Assembly: GCF_900086705.1 (NCBI RefSeq)
Contig: NZ_LT575483.1
Span: 1,383,534 to 1,447,533 of the forward strand
DNA from: Massilibacillus massiliensis
GTDB lineage: Bacteria > Bacillota > Negativicutes > FLKF01
Reading direction: 5' to 3'
Length of the DNA stretch: 64,000 nucleotides
Position numbers and translations under genes: made by a program. The notes under the pieces were generated by a model. It searched no databases and was not told the DNA's origin. It saw only the letters and a list, made by a program, of their open reading frames with translations. Positions 43,444-52,691 of the stretch are shown here, one piece after another. Every line of letters begins with the position of its first letter. The first letter of the stretch is position 1.

Positions 43444-43536
43444 TCAGGTGAACAGCAACTTTAGGATAAAAGCCGCAAGTGCTATTACCTTCACAAGTGC
43501 CGCGTCGCTGATGCAAAAGTTCACGCGAAACTTCAA
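43444..43536 (-). CDS. 30-codon hydrophobic peptide, probable type I toxin
   Basis: A TTG start at 43536 lies 6 nt after AGGAGGG. The peptide begins MKFRVNFCISDAALVK and continues with a hydrophobic helix (VIALAAFILKLLF), a single membrane-spanning cationic peptide. It has its own promoter (TTGACG-18-TATAAT) and terminator, a leader starting with a strong hairpin, and a fully overlapping antisense RNA. That arrangement is typical of type I toxin-antitoxin loci. I do not recognise the peptide as a named family. Toxicity is inferred. It lies between the rfbB operon and the broken fcl. Confidence 0.6.
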   Translation of the reverse strand: MKFRVNFCISDAALVKVIALAAFILKLLFT

Positions 43537-43560
43537 AGATATCCCTCCTGTATTCAGTTT

Positions 43561-43589
43561 ACAAGCACGGTAGGCGCCGTGCTTGTTTT
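43561..43589 (+). terminator. Terminator of the antisense RNA; also 5' leader hairpin of the peptide mRNA
   Basis: ACAAGCACGG (43561-43570) pairs perfectly with CCGTGCTTGT (43577-43586) around a 6-nt loop, followed by TTTTAATT on the plus strand. On the minus strand the same hairpin is the first structure of the peptide mRNA. Confidence 0.8.
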
Positions 43590-43590
43590 A

Positions 43591-43620
43591 ATTATAAACC
43601 CCATATTTTCCAATCGTCAA
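43591..43620 (-). promoter_or_regulatory. Promoter of the 30-codon peptide gene
   Basis: On the minus strand TTGACG, an 18-bp spacer and TATAAT, giving a start near 43584 at the base of the leader hairpin. Confidence 0.75.
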
Positions 43621-43629
43621 TATATGAAG

Positions 43630-43659
43630 ATAGGACCTGCATTCGCAGATCCTATCTAT
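43630..43659. terminator. Hairpin at the 3' end of the broken fcl gene
   Basis: AGATAGGA and TCCTATCT form an 8-bp stem around a 14-nt loop; the fcl stop codon lies in one arm. T-rich sequence follows on the plus strand. Confidence 0.5.
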
Positions 43660-44480
43660 TTTTATACCATGCATAAGTTTTCTCAATCCCTGCCAATAAA
43701 TTGACTTTAGCTTTCCAGCCAAGGCTATGTAAATAGCTCACATCATTGATCTTCACCGGAGTACCATCCGGCTTGGTCTTATCAAAGACCAGCTCACCTT
43801 CATAGCCCACAACCTTTGCGATGCTCTCCGCCAGCTCCTTGATCGTCACCCCAACACCGGTTCCTATATTTACGATCTTGCTTTGATCATACGTATTCAT
43901 CAGATACACACAAGCCTCAGCCAGATCATCTACAAACAAAAACTCACGAATCGGTGTCCCCGTACCCCAAATCGTTACACTCGGTGCATGATTGATCTTC
44001 GCCTCGTAGAATTTGCGAATCAAAGCCGGAAACACATGACTCTTTTCCAAATCAAAATTATCATTGATCCCATACAAATTCGTCGGCATCACCGAAATAT
44101 ATTTCGTTCCATACTGCTGATTATACGCCTGACACATCTTGATCCCCGTAATCTTCGCCATGGCATAGGCATCATTCGTCGGCTCCAAAGCACCTGTCAG
44201 GAGGCTCTCCTCCTTAATTGGCTGCTGCGCCATCTTTGGATAAATGCAAGAACTGCCCCAAAATAATAGCTTCTTCACACCATTCACATACGATTGATAA
44301 ATGATATTCGCCGCAATCATCAAATTCTGATAAATAAACTCCGTCACAGCACAGCCTCCCAGCGAATCAAATCCATATCCGCATGGTACGCCTATCCCCT
44401 TGCTTTTCTAGCTCTGTCACTAACGCAGAACCCACTAAGTCTCTGTGCCCAGCTACATAAATTTTCGCTTCTTTTCCCAT
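43652..44480 (-). pseudogene. fcl: Broken GDP-L-fucose synthase (fcl) copy
   Basis: The first 27 or so codons ([20 protein letters not shown]...) read from 44480 and match the intact copy at 46499, then the frame is lost and reaches a TGA. Homology resumes at about 44347 ([17 protein letters not shown]) and runs to the normal C terminus (AWYKNR). Roughly 130 bp present in the intact copy, coding the SAAKVGGIG region, is missing. The catalytic YAMAKITG remains, but the NAD-binding half is lost. About 250 bp (43713-43963) is identical to the intact gene, implying recent duplication or gene conversion. Confidence 0.88.
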
Positions 44481-44538
44481 CGCATTACACACCGCTATCA
44501 ATATAGATAATTTGCACAATCGGCAAAATTCTTACACT

Positions 44539-44892
44539 TCACCATTCTTCCGATAACATTCTTAAAATATTATCCTCAAGTGGTGGAAGCTCCTTCACGA
44601 CAACTTCCCAAATCATATCATAGCTAATCCCATCATAATCATGCGTCACAATATCTCTTAATCCTGCCATTTGCCGAAATGGAATATCGGGAAACTTTCT
44701 TCTTAAAAATTCTGGAATGCGCTTACTTGCCTCTCCCATATTCTCTAATGCTTTATATACAGCATACTGAGTTTTAAAATCGTCTATAAAATCTATAAGA
44801 GACATTCCTTTAGTAAATTCCTTTACAAATTGCAAATCCCTGTAAATATCTTCAACATAATCTCGATATTCGCGGTTTTTCTTTCTACTCAT
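44539..44892 (-). CDS. hepT: HEPN toxin-like protein, HepT/DUF86 family
   Basis: The 117-residue all-helical protein has the HEPN RNase motif Rx4HxY in GLRDIVTHDYDGIS near residue 80, preceded by the typical NMGEASKRIPEFLRRKFPDIPF. HepT proteins are RNases kept inactive by a partner MNT nucleotidyltransferase that adds AMP to the motif Tyr. Here the ATG overlaps the stop of that partner by 4 nt, and the conserved Tyr is present. The pair sits between the broken and intact fcl copies. Confidence 0.88.
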   Translation of the reverse strand: MSRKKNREYRDYVEDIYRDLQFVKEFTKGMSLIDFIDDFKTQYAVYKALENMGEASKRIPEFLRRKFPDIPFRQMAGLRDIVTHDYDGISYDMIWEVVVKELPPLEDNILRMLSEEW

Positions 44893-45197
44893 AGGTAGTG
44901 AACCTCTTCAAGAATACGCTTACCAATTCTAGGTTTCAGCGCCTTTTTAGATACCAAATCAACTCTTATGCCTATTTTTTTACTTAGCTCATATTTTAAA
45001 TCGATAAACTGAAAAGCACTGATTTGCTTACTAAAATCAACTAAAATATCAACATCTGATCTTTTAGTTTGCTCATTTCTAACATAGGAACCAAACACGC
45101 CCATTTCTGATATATGATATTTATCGACCAAGTAATTTTTCTCCTGTTCTAAAATATCCTTAATTTGATTAATATCCAATTTCATTACTCCAGACAT
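44889..45197 (-). CDS. mntA: MNT-domain nucleotidyltransferase antitoxin
   Basis: The ATG at 45197 (MSGVMKLDINQ) lies 7 nt after GGGGAGG and is chosen over an in-frame start 21 nt upstream. The protein of about 102 residues has the minimal nucleotidyltransferase signature GSYVRNEQTKRSDVDILVDF (GS...DxD) near residues 39-58. It would AMPylate the HepT partner encoded directly downstream. No second acidic block beyond the family minimum is apparent. Confidence 0.87.
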   Translation of the reverse strand: MSGVMKLDINQIKDILEQEKNYLVDKYHISEMGVFGSYVRNEQTKRSDVDILVDFSKQISAFQFIDLKYELSKKIGIRVDLVSKKALKPRIGKRILEEVHYL

Positions 45198-45334
45198 AAG
45201 CTCGCCTCCCCTATACACTTTAGACTTCCCAGCTCAATCTACAATTAACATATTAAAAACTATATTCCACCCTTATAAAAGCATAGCACACACGAATCTT
45301 CTTCAAGTCATCGTGATTTTACGATTCCTTTTAC

Positions 45335-45368
45335 CAAAACAGGCACATCCTTTGACATGCCTGTTTTG
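45335..45368. terminator. Hairpin upstream of the MNT/HEPN pair
   Basis: CAAAACAGGCA pairs with TGCCTGTTTTG over 11 bp with a 12-nt loop. The T-rich arm on either strand suggests a terminator, possibly for the MNT-HEPN fusion gene to its right. Confidence 0.6.
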
Positions 45369-45372
45369 TGAT

Positions 45373-45632
45373 TTTCCTAAATTTTTTTTACAGCAATCAT
45401 TACATCCGTTTAAAAATGATTTCATCATGAACAGATACCTTGCACTTGATCCGATCCAGCTGCGCCTGCTGATCCACCGATAATCGCCCCCAGATTTTCC
45501 ATGTCTCTTTCATTTATCATAGCAAAATCCATGACGAAAAACAATCAATTTTAAACTATATCAATTCTACGATTCGTTATGCTGATGCACTTCATCGCTT
45601 GATCTCTATCAACACACCTTGTATTCATCAGC
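45373..45632. other. Intergenic region without a recognised gene
   Basis: About 260 bp between the two MNT/HEPN modules. A 31-codon minus-strand frame (45425-45520) encoding a Gly/Ala-rich peptide (GAIIGGSAGAAG) is open but has no convincing ribosome binding site. The rest looks like decayed sequence. Confidence 0.35.
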
Positions 45633-46299
45633 TTATTTATTCAACCGCTCACTTAACGCTTCTAATTCTTTAAAATGTGTAGCAATGATCCGATTACATA
45701 TCTCTGTAGAAATTTCTTCTTTATAAATATGAGAAGTTAAGTTTCTATCGTTTAAAATTTGCACCCATATTTTGTCATTTTTTTATTAAACCATAACTAA
45801 AAGCTTCTTTCATTACAGCTTTTGGACTATTAAGCTCAGCAAATCCTTGATCCAGCAAATATTCACGTGTCGCTTTCCACCCAAGTTCAGTCGTAAATTC
45901 AAAACGCTGCATAACCCCATCACGAACAACGCTACTATTAGAATTTTCTAGCTCAACTAGCGCTTCACCAAGTCGTTCAACTGCACTTTTAAAATTATGT
46001 AATTTATTTGATAATCGTTCCATAATGACAATTCCCTCTTTAGTTATAGTATTTAGCAACTTTTCATCTGTACTGGGATTGATAAATACAACATCAAACT
46101 TAAATAAGGTATCTAGCTTATCTATATCATTCATAAAATTAGCTACTTCTAGGTTTGATTGGCACTTACTAAAGATTGCTAAGTCAATATCACTACTACT
46201 TCTAAAATCACCTCTTGCTCGCGATCCAAACAAGATCATTTTATAAATATTAGGGTAATTAAAAGCAATCATTTTAATCTTGTCCATTAATTGCTCCAT
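45633..46299 (-). pseudogene. MNT-HEPN fusion protein interrupted by a 1-bp frameshift
   Basis: The first 174 codons from 46299 give an MNT domain (GSRARGDFRSSSDIDLAIF near residues 26-44) fused to an HI0074-type helical substrate-binding/HEPN domain (FEFTTELGWKATREYLL). The frame stops at SYGLIKK. Removing one A from the A7 run at 45779-45785 restores NDKIWVQILNDRNLTSHIY and an uninterrupted C terminus to 45633. The HEPN motif RNLTSHIY (Rx4HxY) lies in the lost part. It may be a pseudogene, a phase-variable gene or a sequencing error in a homopolymer. Confidence 0.8.
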
Positions 46300-46498
46300 C
46301 CATCTTCGCCCTCCACACTATACTCAATTGGCATTATTATACCACAATACTAGTAAAAATCTTTGTAAATACGTTAGACCTTTTATTTTATTTAAGCATT
46401 TTATTCTTACAAAACAAGAAACGTAGTTTTTAAATAAATATCAAAAACTACGCTTTTCACTGTTGGTCTTTTTTAAGTATTTTGAGGCTTGACAAGCC

Positions 46499-47422
46499 CT
46501 AGCTATTTTTATACCATGCATACGTTTTTTCAATTCCTGTCAACAAATCCACTTTCCCCTTCCAGCCAAGGCTATGTAAATAGCTCACATCATTGATCTT
46601 CACCGGAGTACCATCCGGCTTGGTCTTATCAAAGACCAGCTCACCTTCATAGCCCACAACCTTTGCGATGCTCTCCGCCAGCTCCTTGATCGTCACCCCA
46701 ACACCGGTTCCTATATTTACGATCTTGCTTTGATCATACGTATTCATCAGATACACACAAGCCTCAGCCAGATCATCTACAAACAAAAACTCACGAATCG
46801 GTGTCCCCGTTCCCCAAATCGTTACACTCGGGGCATGATGCAGCTTCGCCTCGTGGAATTTGCGAATCAAAGCCGGAAACACGTGACTCGTTTCCAAATC
46901 AAAATTATCATTGATCCCATACAGATTCGTCGGCATCACCGATATATATTTCGTCCCATACTGCTGATTATACGCCTGACACATCTTAATCCCCGTAATT
47001 TTTGCCAAAGCATACGCATCGTTTGTCGGTTCCAAAGCACCCGTCAGGAGGCTCTCCTCCTTAATTGGCTGCTCTGCCAGCTTTGGATAAATGCAAGAAC
47101 TGCCCAAAAATAACAGTTTCTTCACACCATTCACATACGATGTATGAATAATATTTATCGCAATCATCAAATTCTGATAAATAAACTCCGCCGGCGTAGT
47201 AGAATTCGCCCCAATTCCACCAACCTTTGCGGCTGACAGAAATACATACTCCGGATTCTCCTCAGCAAAAAATTTACGCACAGCCGCCTGATCAATCAGA
47301 TCCAATTCACCATGCGTCCGCGTGATAATGTTCGTATATCCTTGTTTTTCAAGTTCTCTGATTAAAGCTGATCCCACTAATCCTCTGTGACCGGCTACAT
47401 AGATTTTTGATTTTTTATCCAT
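46499..47422 (-). CDS. fcl: GDP-L-fucose synthase
   Basis: The 307-residue SDR has [19 protein letters not shown] at the start, [13 protein letters not shown] near residue 60, [18 protein letters not shown] near 105 and the catalytic YALAKITG near 136, then [10 protein letters not shown]. It converts the GDP-4-keto-6-deoxymannose made by Gmd (51603) to GDP-L-fucose. It lies about 4 kb from gmd, separated by four glycosyltransferases, and a broken copy lies 2 kb downstream. Confidence 0.95.
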   Translation of the reverse strand: MDKKSKIYVAGHRGLVGSALIRELEKQGYTNIITRTHGELDLIDQAAVRKFFAEENPEYVFLSAAKVGGIGANSTTPAEFIYQNLMIAINIIHTSYVNGVKKLLFLGSSCIYPKLAEQPIKEESLLTGALEPTNDAYALAKITGIKMCQAYNQQYGTKYISVMPTNLYGINDNFDLETSHVFPALIRKFHEAKLHHAPSVTIWGTGTPIREFLFVDDLAEACVYLMNTYDQSKIVNIGTGVGVTIKELAESIAKVVGYEGELVFDKTKPDGTPVKINDVSYLHSLGWKGKVDLLTGIEKTYAWYKNS

Positions 47423-47513
47423 TTTTTACACCTCTAAAAAACTTTATCAATACGAATAACCTAATAAAGTATTCGCATATACCAAGCAGTCTACCATTCC
47501 AACAAGCTCCTCT

Positions 47514-48332
47514 TTATTTTCTCATACATTTTCTATATAAAATACCTCTAATAGCGTTAGGTATTAATCTTGCAATCATGCGTATTCCAATATTGCGTAT
47601 GTATTCAAAGGTATTAATAAAATGATTTCTATAGAAAATATTCTGCAATTTAACTTCTTGTAAAAAATACTTTATACCACCACGTCTTTGAAACATATTT
47701 TTATCTACTCTTGCATAAACTAAACTTTCTGATAAGTTTTTTGCTTTATAACCTTTATTAAGTAAACGATACCACAAATAATAGTCTTCGCATAGGTAAA
47801 AAGGTTGATAATTACCCACATCTAAAACAGCACTTTTTTTGAACATAACCGTCATATGATTAAAAGGATTTCTCATCTTTGCATACTGTCTTATCTCCTG
47901 ATTGGATAAAGGTACTTTACGTATAGAATCAATCCTCTCTGGAGTTGTAGAAAATTCTTCAATTGTAGTCCCTAAAATAACGAGTAAATCATCTTTTTGA
48001 AATTCTCTAATTTGTTTTTCAAACCTATCTGGTTTTGCAATATCATCTGTATCCATACGAGCGATAATATCATATGAACAATATTGCAATCCGACTTGAA
48101 GAGCTTTACCCAATCCTTGATTTTTTTCTAACAATACAAATTTAAATAAATTTGTATATTTAATATTATATTCTACGCAAATATCATCCAAATTCGCTGA
48201 TAATTTTCCGTCTTTTACAACAATAATTTCTGCTGGCAATAAGGTTTGATTCAGAATACTATCAAGAGACAATCGAAAATGCATAGGTTCTTCTTTCTTG
48301 TAAATTGATAACAAAACCGAAAACTTTAACAT
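47514..48332 (-). CDS. Family 2 glycosyltransferase (AmsE-like)
   Basis: The ATG at 48332 (MLKFSVLLSIYKKE) follows GGAGAG. The GT-A protein of about 272 residues has VLLSIYKKEEPMH, the donor-binding IIVVKDG near residue 40, LEKNQGLGKALQVGL near 70 and the metal-binding ARMDTDDIAKPDR near 88. A late basic, hydrophobic region suggests membrane association. The acceptor and donor are unknown. It overlaps the preceding GT4 gene by 7 nt. Confidence 0.87.
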   Translation of the reverse strand: MLKFSVLLSIYKKEEPMHFRLSLDSILNQTLLPAEIIVVKDGKLSANLDDICVEYNIKYTNLFKFVLLEKNQGLGKALQVGLQYCSYDIIARMDTDDIAKPDRFEKQIREFQKDDLLVILGTTIEEFSTTPERIDSIRKVPLSNQEIRQYAKMRNPFNHMTVMFKKSAVLDVGNYQPFYLCEDYYLWYRLLNKGYKAKNLSESLVYARVDKNMFQRRGGIKYFLQEVKLQNIFYRNHFINTFEYIRNIGIRMIARLIPNAIRGILYRKCMRK

Positions 48333-49429
48333 ATATTCTCTCCGTTTAATTTCAAACACTTATAGTAAATTTCATTATATCCCTCTACCATATACTTCAT
48401 TTTAAACTTATTTAAATATTTATTTCTGGCCTCTAAGGACATAGATTCTAATAGGGTAATATCATATAGCTGTAACAAACATTTTCCATAGTCTTCATAA
48501 TCAAATACTTTACATATAAATCCATCTTTAAAGTTATCAATAATCTCATTCATGACAGGAATATCACTCCCAATGACAACCACTTTTTTCATCATCGCTT
48601 CAATAGCGACTAAACCTAATCCTTCACTTATAGATGGAAAAAGCAATACATCCTGCTCATCTAAAATCCTCATAGCATCTTTCCTATCAACAGTTCCTAA
48701 AAAAATAACTTCCTTAACTAGATCCAATTCTTTAGTTATTTTCTCTAATTCTTGTCTTAACTCACCATCGCCAATAATTGTATATTTAATTTTTTTCCCT
48801 TTGTTTTTAATGTACCGAATTGCTCGCAAGGCTGTTTCTATATTTTTTCTCTTATTCAAGACTGAGACAGAAATAACATGTAATGTATTATTTCTTAAAT
48901 ATATTTTTTCTTCTAAAGTTAATAAATCTTCAGTAGAATTATAAACAACACTTATTTCATTATTCTTACAAACATTTTTTACATAATTAGAAATAGCAAT
49001 AATTTTTTTAAAAGAATATACAATCTTCAATGATAAAGTAGCCATTATTTTGCCAATTATAGCACCATATTCAAATTTATAATCTTCAAATGGATTGTTA
49101 TGCAAAGTAACGATTACATTATACCTTTTAACAAATAAATAAGATAAAAGCGTTGGCCAAAAGCAATGAACATGAATAATATCAGGAGATATCTTTTTTA
49201 CTATAGACCCAAATTTATATATAGCTTTCATAGTAGGAACTTTACTCATTCCTAATTCATAAACTTCAAAATTTAAGTCACGAAAACGTTTTTTATCTAT
49301 TTCGGAATTATATCTCAATGATATAAAAATAAATTTTATATTTTTATCAAAATTATATTTTGCTATATTTAATGCAACAATAATTGGTCCTTTCTCTGCT
49401 AAACTTGGAATCAACATTGCAATTTTCAT
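48326..49429 (-). CDS. Family 4 glycosyltransferase
   Basis: The 367-residue GT-B protein has the N-terminal IPSLAEKGPIIVALNIAKY, DIIHVHCFWPTLL near residue 82 and the C-terminal nucleotide-sugar site YTIIGDGELRQELE and FPSISEGLGLVAIEAMMKKVVVIGSDIP (ExxxxxxxE-type motif). The sugar cannot be deduced. The gene is AT-rich like its neighbours and overlaps the next gene, so the glycosyltransferases are probably one transcript. Confidence 0.87.
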   Translation of the reverse strand: MKIAMLIPSLAEKGPIIVALNIAKYNFDKNIKFIFISLRYNSEIDKKRFRDLNFEVYELGMSKVPTMKAIYKFGSIVKKISPDIIHVHCFWPTLLSYLFVKRYNVIVTLHNNPFEDYKFEYGAIIGKIMATLSLKIVYSFKKIIAISNYVKNVCKNNEISVVYNSTEDLLTLEEKIYLRNNTLHVISVSVLNKRKNIETALRAIRYIKNKGKKIKYTIIGDGELRQELEKITKELDLVKEVIFLGTVDRKDAMRILDEQDVLLFPSISEGLGLVAIEAMMKKVVVIGSDIPVMNEIIDNFKDGFICKVFDYEDYGKCLLQLYDITLLESMSLEARNKYLNKFKMKYMVEGYNEIYYKCLKLNGENIC

Positions 49430-49506
49430 AAAGAACTCACTTCTCCGTATGTATATTTATTCATTCTTTGATTTTAAAATATATTAATTATAAATAATAA
49501 AACTTT

Positions 49507-50487
49507 TCAAATTTTTCTCTTTATTATAAATCTCGCAAACTTCATCAAAGATTCAGCCACTTTCAAAGGAGCTAAAAGTATTATCACCTTAAAAATACTT
49601 TTCAACGTCAAGCTAGTAAAATTTTTCAAAATACTTTTTTTTAAATCTTTTTTTAATGAAAAAAATTCTTTTTCATATTTTTCTAATAAACTACTATTTA
49701 ATATAGCTAAAGCGCAGTCTAACTTTATTACAAATAGACTATGACCTGCTAAATTCAATAGTGATGGGTATTTCTTTTTTATTTGTTCTTCAATAAATTG
49801 AAAAGCTAAAATTCCTGTTAACCGCTCTTTTGTAAAATCTTTTGTCGTAAAACTAACGCCAGATTGAAAATAGTGATATTTAGCTTTGGATGAATAAACA
49901 ATTTTATTTGATCTATCAAATAAATCAACACTAATTAAAACATCTTCACACATTGCTATCTTTTCATCTAATAACAAATTATCAAAGAGCTCTCGCCTAT
50001 ATAAGCGATTCCATAAAAACCCCGCAAATGGATTATTTTTTAGCATACATTCAATAGCTTCTTTTGAATTTAAAATTTGAACCATTTCTTGATTAGAATC
50101 CTTTTTTTGTTTACCATTAGGATAATTTAAAAATACTCCACATATAGAAATATCAGCATTATATTTTTCTATATTACAATGTAAATACTCATAAAAATCT
50201 GGCTCTAACCAATCATCACTATCTACAAAACTAATATATTGCCCCTTTGCTAATTGAATTCCTTTATTTCTAGCTGCACTAACTCCTTGGTTTCTTTGAG
50301 TAATGACAAAAATTTTCTCATTTCTATTTTTAAACTCATTACATATCTGTAAACTTTTATCATTGGAACCATCATCGATTAAAATAATTTCAAGTAGCCA
50401 CTTAGACTGATTGATTACAGAAATTATGCATTTTTCTAGTGTCTTTTCTGCATTATAAATAGGAATGATAACACTAATTTTCTCCAT
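49507..50487 (-). CDS. Family 2 glycosyltransferase
   Basis: The 326-residue protein has a standard GT-A start (ISVIIPIYNAEKTLEKCIISVINQ), LIDDGSNDKS near residue 36, NQGVSAARNKGIQLAKG near 63 and the metal-binding FVDSDDWLEPDFYE near 85, then a helical C-terminal half of the EpsJ/EpsH sort. The acceptor is unknown. The gene is 19 nt or so after the next upstream GT2 gene. Confidence 0.87.
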   Translation of the reverse strand: MEKISVIIPIYNAEKTLEKCIISVINQSKWLLEIILIDDGSNDKSLQICNEFKNRNEKIFVITQRNQGVSAARNKGIQLAKGQYISFVDSDDWLEPDFYEYLHCNIEKYNADISICGVFLNYPNGKQKKDSNQEMVQILNSKEAIECMLKNNPFAGFLWNRLYRRELFDNLLLDEKIAMCEDVLISVDLFDRSNKIVYSSKAKYHYFQSGVSFTTKDFTKERLTGILAFQFIEEQIKKKYPSLLNLAGHSLFVIKLDCALAILNSSLLEKYEKEFFSLKKDLKKSILKNFTSLTLKSIFKVIILLAPLKVAESLMKFARFIIKRKI

Positions 50488-50510
50488 CTTTTTTCCTCAT
50501 ACAATCACAA

Positions 50511-51359
50511 TTATTTAACTGCTCTTTCCGAGCACCATCTACATTTTTCCCATTTACATAAATGTTTTTCATAATGATAGATATTAATTTTTATTAATTC
50601 TATACATCCAAATTTTTTTAATAGAAATTTTAAAACCTTTTTTATTGGATTTTGAGTAAACCTCTTTTCTATATTAACTAATCTTTCTTTAGGAATTTTA
50701 TATTTTGATAAAATTTGTATGAAATCTTTGCAAATTAGTTTTGTATTCGTTCCGCTGATGCCTTCAGTTGAAAAAAAAGCAATAACTTCATCAATATATA
50801 TGATTTTTTTTTCTAAAAAGTGTAATTTTAAAAAGAAATCGAAATCTGCTCCAATTTTATATCTTAAATCAAATTTATTCCCCTTCATCAACTCTGTTTT
50901 TACAAACATTCCCTGATGTGGAGTCATCCGACCATCTAGAACATTATCTTTTGTCAAAACAGTGCCGCTCTTTAATTGCAAAAAATGTTTTTCTTTTTCC
51001 ACAACATAAACGCAACCACATAAAACATCTATATTTTTATCCAGCTTTAAAGCCACCTTTGCGATTATCTCACGATCAACTAAACTATCATCAGCACCTA
51101 AGAAATAGATATATGCGCCTGTTGCAATATCAATCCCCTTATTCATTGCATCATAAATTCCCCGATCAGGCTCACTCACCCAATAACCAATATTATCTTG
51201 ATACTTTTTTATAATATCAACAGTTCCATCCGTTGATCCACCATCAATAATAATATATTCAATATTTTCATATGTTTGCTGAATTACACTTAGAATCGTT
51301 TGTTCGATAGTCTTTACAGCATTATAAGAGACCATTATAATACTAACTTTTTCTGTCAT
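50511..51359 (-). CDS. Family 2 glycosyltransferase
   Basis: The 282-residue GT-A enzyme has VSIIMVSYNAVKTIEQTILSVIQQ, IIIDGGSTDGTVDII near residue 35, SEPDRGIYDAMNKGIDIATG near 58 and the YFLGADDSLVD metal site near 84. It resembles WcaA/WfgS-type GT2 proteins in which DDSL replaces the more common DxD block. The short form has no membrane segment. Lys-rich C-terminal end. Confidence 0.87.
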   Translation of the reverse strand: MTEKVSIIMVSYNAVKTIEQTILSVIQQTYENIEYIIIDGGSTDGTVDIIKKYQDNIGYWVSEPDRGIYDAMNKGIDIATGAYIYFLGADDSLVDREIIAKVALKLDKNIDVLCGCVYVVEKEKHFLQLKSGTVLTKDNVLDGRMTPHQGMFVKTELMKGNKFDLRYKIGADFDFFLKLHFLEKKIIYIDEVIAFFSTEGISGTNTKLICKDFIQILSKYKIPKERLVNIEKRFTQNPIKKVLKFLLKKFGCIELIKINIYHYEKHLCKWEKCRWCSERAVK

Positions 51360-51522
51360 ACTTCTTACTCCTTGGATCCAATACCTTCATTCATGAAAAT
51401 TTTAAAACAAACTTTCATTCTATATTTTTGTAAAATTTAATATTTTAGATAAAACTAAATAAAAATCTAGCTTTATCTAAAATATTAAACCTAATAATAA
51501 AAGTATAAATAATTTAAAAAGC

Positions 51523-51552
51523 TAAGCACAAGGGTTCCCATCCCTGTGCTTA
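51523..51552 (-). terminator. Terminator downstream of gmd
   Basis: TAAGCACA...GGG pairs with CCC...TGTGCTTA with one bulge; on the minus strand it is followed by GCTTTTTAAATTATTT. It separates the gmd group from the glycosyltransferases 50511-47514. Confidence 0.7.
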
Positions 51553-51602
51553 TATATTACTACTAACCAATTCCAATAATATCTCTTACAGCAAATTCTC
51601 AA

Positions 51603-52691
51603 CTACTCATTATAATTATGTACTTCAAATCCATGTTTCTCACACAACAAATCTTTTTTCGCTGTAACTAAGTCTTCTCTCACCATCATCGCGCAAAGCT
51701 CTTTCAACGTCGTCTGAGGCTTCCACCCTAATTTTTCTTGTGCTTTTGTAGCATCCCCAAGTAATAACTCGACCTCTGTTGGTCTAAAATATCTTGGATC
51801 AACTTCGACTAAAACTTTACTTGTAGCTTTGTCTATTCCCTTTTCGTTAACTCCTATCCCTTGCCATTCAATAGCAATGCCAACCTCTTTAAATGCCAAT
51901 TCAACAAACTCACGAACCTCATGCGTTTCACCAGTTGCAATGACAAAGTCTTCTGGCTTGTCCTGCTGTAATAATAACCACATTGCCTCTACATAATCTT
52001 TTGCGTAACCCCAATCGCGTTTTGAACTGAGATTTCCTAAATAAATCTTTTCTTGTAAACCAAGTTTAATACGAGCAACCGCTCGCGTAATCTTACGCGT
52101 AACAAAAGTTTCTCCGCGCAACGGGGATTCATGATTAAATAGAATGCCATTACAAGCATACATTCCATATGCCTCTCGATAGTTCACCGTGATCCAATAT
52201 CCGTACAACTTTGCCGCTGCATACGGACTACGCGGATAAAAAGGAGTTGTTTCCTTCTGTGGTGTTTCCTGTACCAAGCCATATAATTCACTCGTCGAAG
52301 CCTGATAAAATCTTGTTTTATTTTCCAACCCTAGAATACGAATAGCCTCTAATATTCTAAGAGTACCAAGCGCATCGGCATTTGCTGTATATTCCGGTGT
52401 ATCAAAAGATACCTGCACATGACTTTGCGCAGCAAGATTATAGATCTCATCTGGCTGTACCTGCTGAATAATTCGAATCAAATTCGTAGAATCTGTCATA
52501 TCCCCATAGTGCAAGAAGAATCTCACATCTTCTTCATGTTGATCTTTATATAAATGATCAATACGATCCGTATTAAACATCGAAGAACGACGTTTAATGC
52601 CATGAACTTCATAACCTTTTTCGAGCAAAAATTCTGCTAGATATGCTCCATCTTGCCCTGTTATACCTGTGATTAATGCTTTATTAGTCAT
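51603..52691 (-). CDS. gmd: GDP-mannose 4,6-dehydratase
   Basis: The 362-residue SDR has [23 protein letters not shown] at the start, [18 protein letters not shown] near residue 33, [19 protein letters not shown] near 86, [14 protein letters not shown] near 131 and the catalytic [10 protein letters not shown] near 156. It converts GDP-mannose to GDP-4-keto-6-deoxymannose for Fcl. Its ATG overlaps the stop of the upstream GT4 gene by 4 nt. Confidence 0.96.
   Translation of the reverse strand: MTNKALITGITGQDGAYLAEFLLEKGYEVHGIKRRSSMFNTDRIDHLYKDQHEEDVRFFLHYGDMTDSTNLIRIIQQVQPDEIYNLAAQSHVQVSFDTPEYTANADALGTLRILEAIRILGLENKTRFYQASTSELYGLVQETPQKETTPFYPRSPYAAAKLYGYWITVNYREAYGMYACNGILFNHESPLRGETFVTRKITRAVARIKLGLQEKIYLGNLSSKRDWGYAKDYVEAMWLLLQQDKPEDFVIATGETHEVREFVELAFKEVGIAIEWQGIGVNEKGIDKATSKVLVEVDPRYFRPTEVELLLGDATKAQEKLGWKPQTTLKELCAMMVREDLVTAKKDLLCEKHGFEVHNYNE

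Larger units (their letters stand above)
43386..43592 (+). ncRNA. Antisense RNA covering the 30-codon peptide gene
   Basis: The unit runs from the TTTACA/TATAAT promoter to a plus-strand terminator hairpin at 43561-43586 followed by TTTTAATT, about 205 nt. It is complementary to the whole minus-strand transcript, including the ribosome binding site and coding region. No open frame with a ribosome binding site is present on this strand. Confidence 0.6.

Noticed and set aside
43440-43570. Plus-strand reading frame (MQDQVNSNF...) opposite the 30-codon peptide
   Set aside because: No ribosome binding site; the strand is better explained as an antisense RNA.
45425-45520. 31-codon Gly/Ala-rich peptide that could be a bacteriocin-like leader peptide
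   Set aside because: No convincing ribosome binding site, no export or modification genes nearby, and the surrounding sequence looks decayed.
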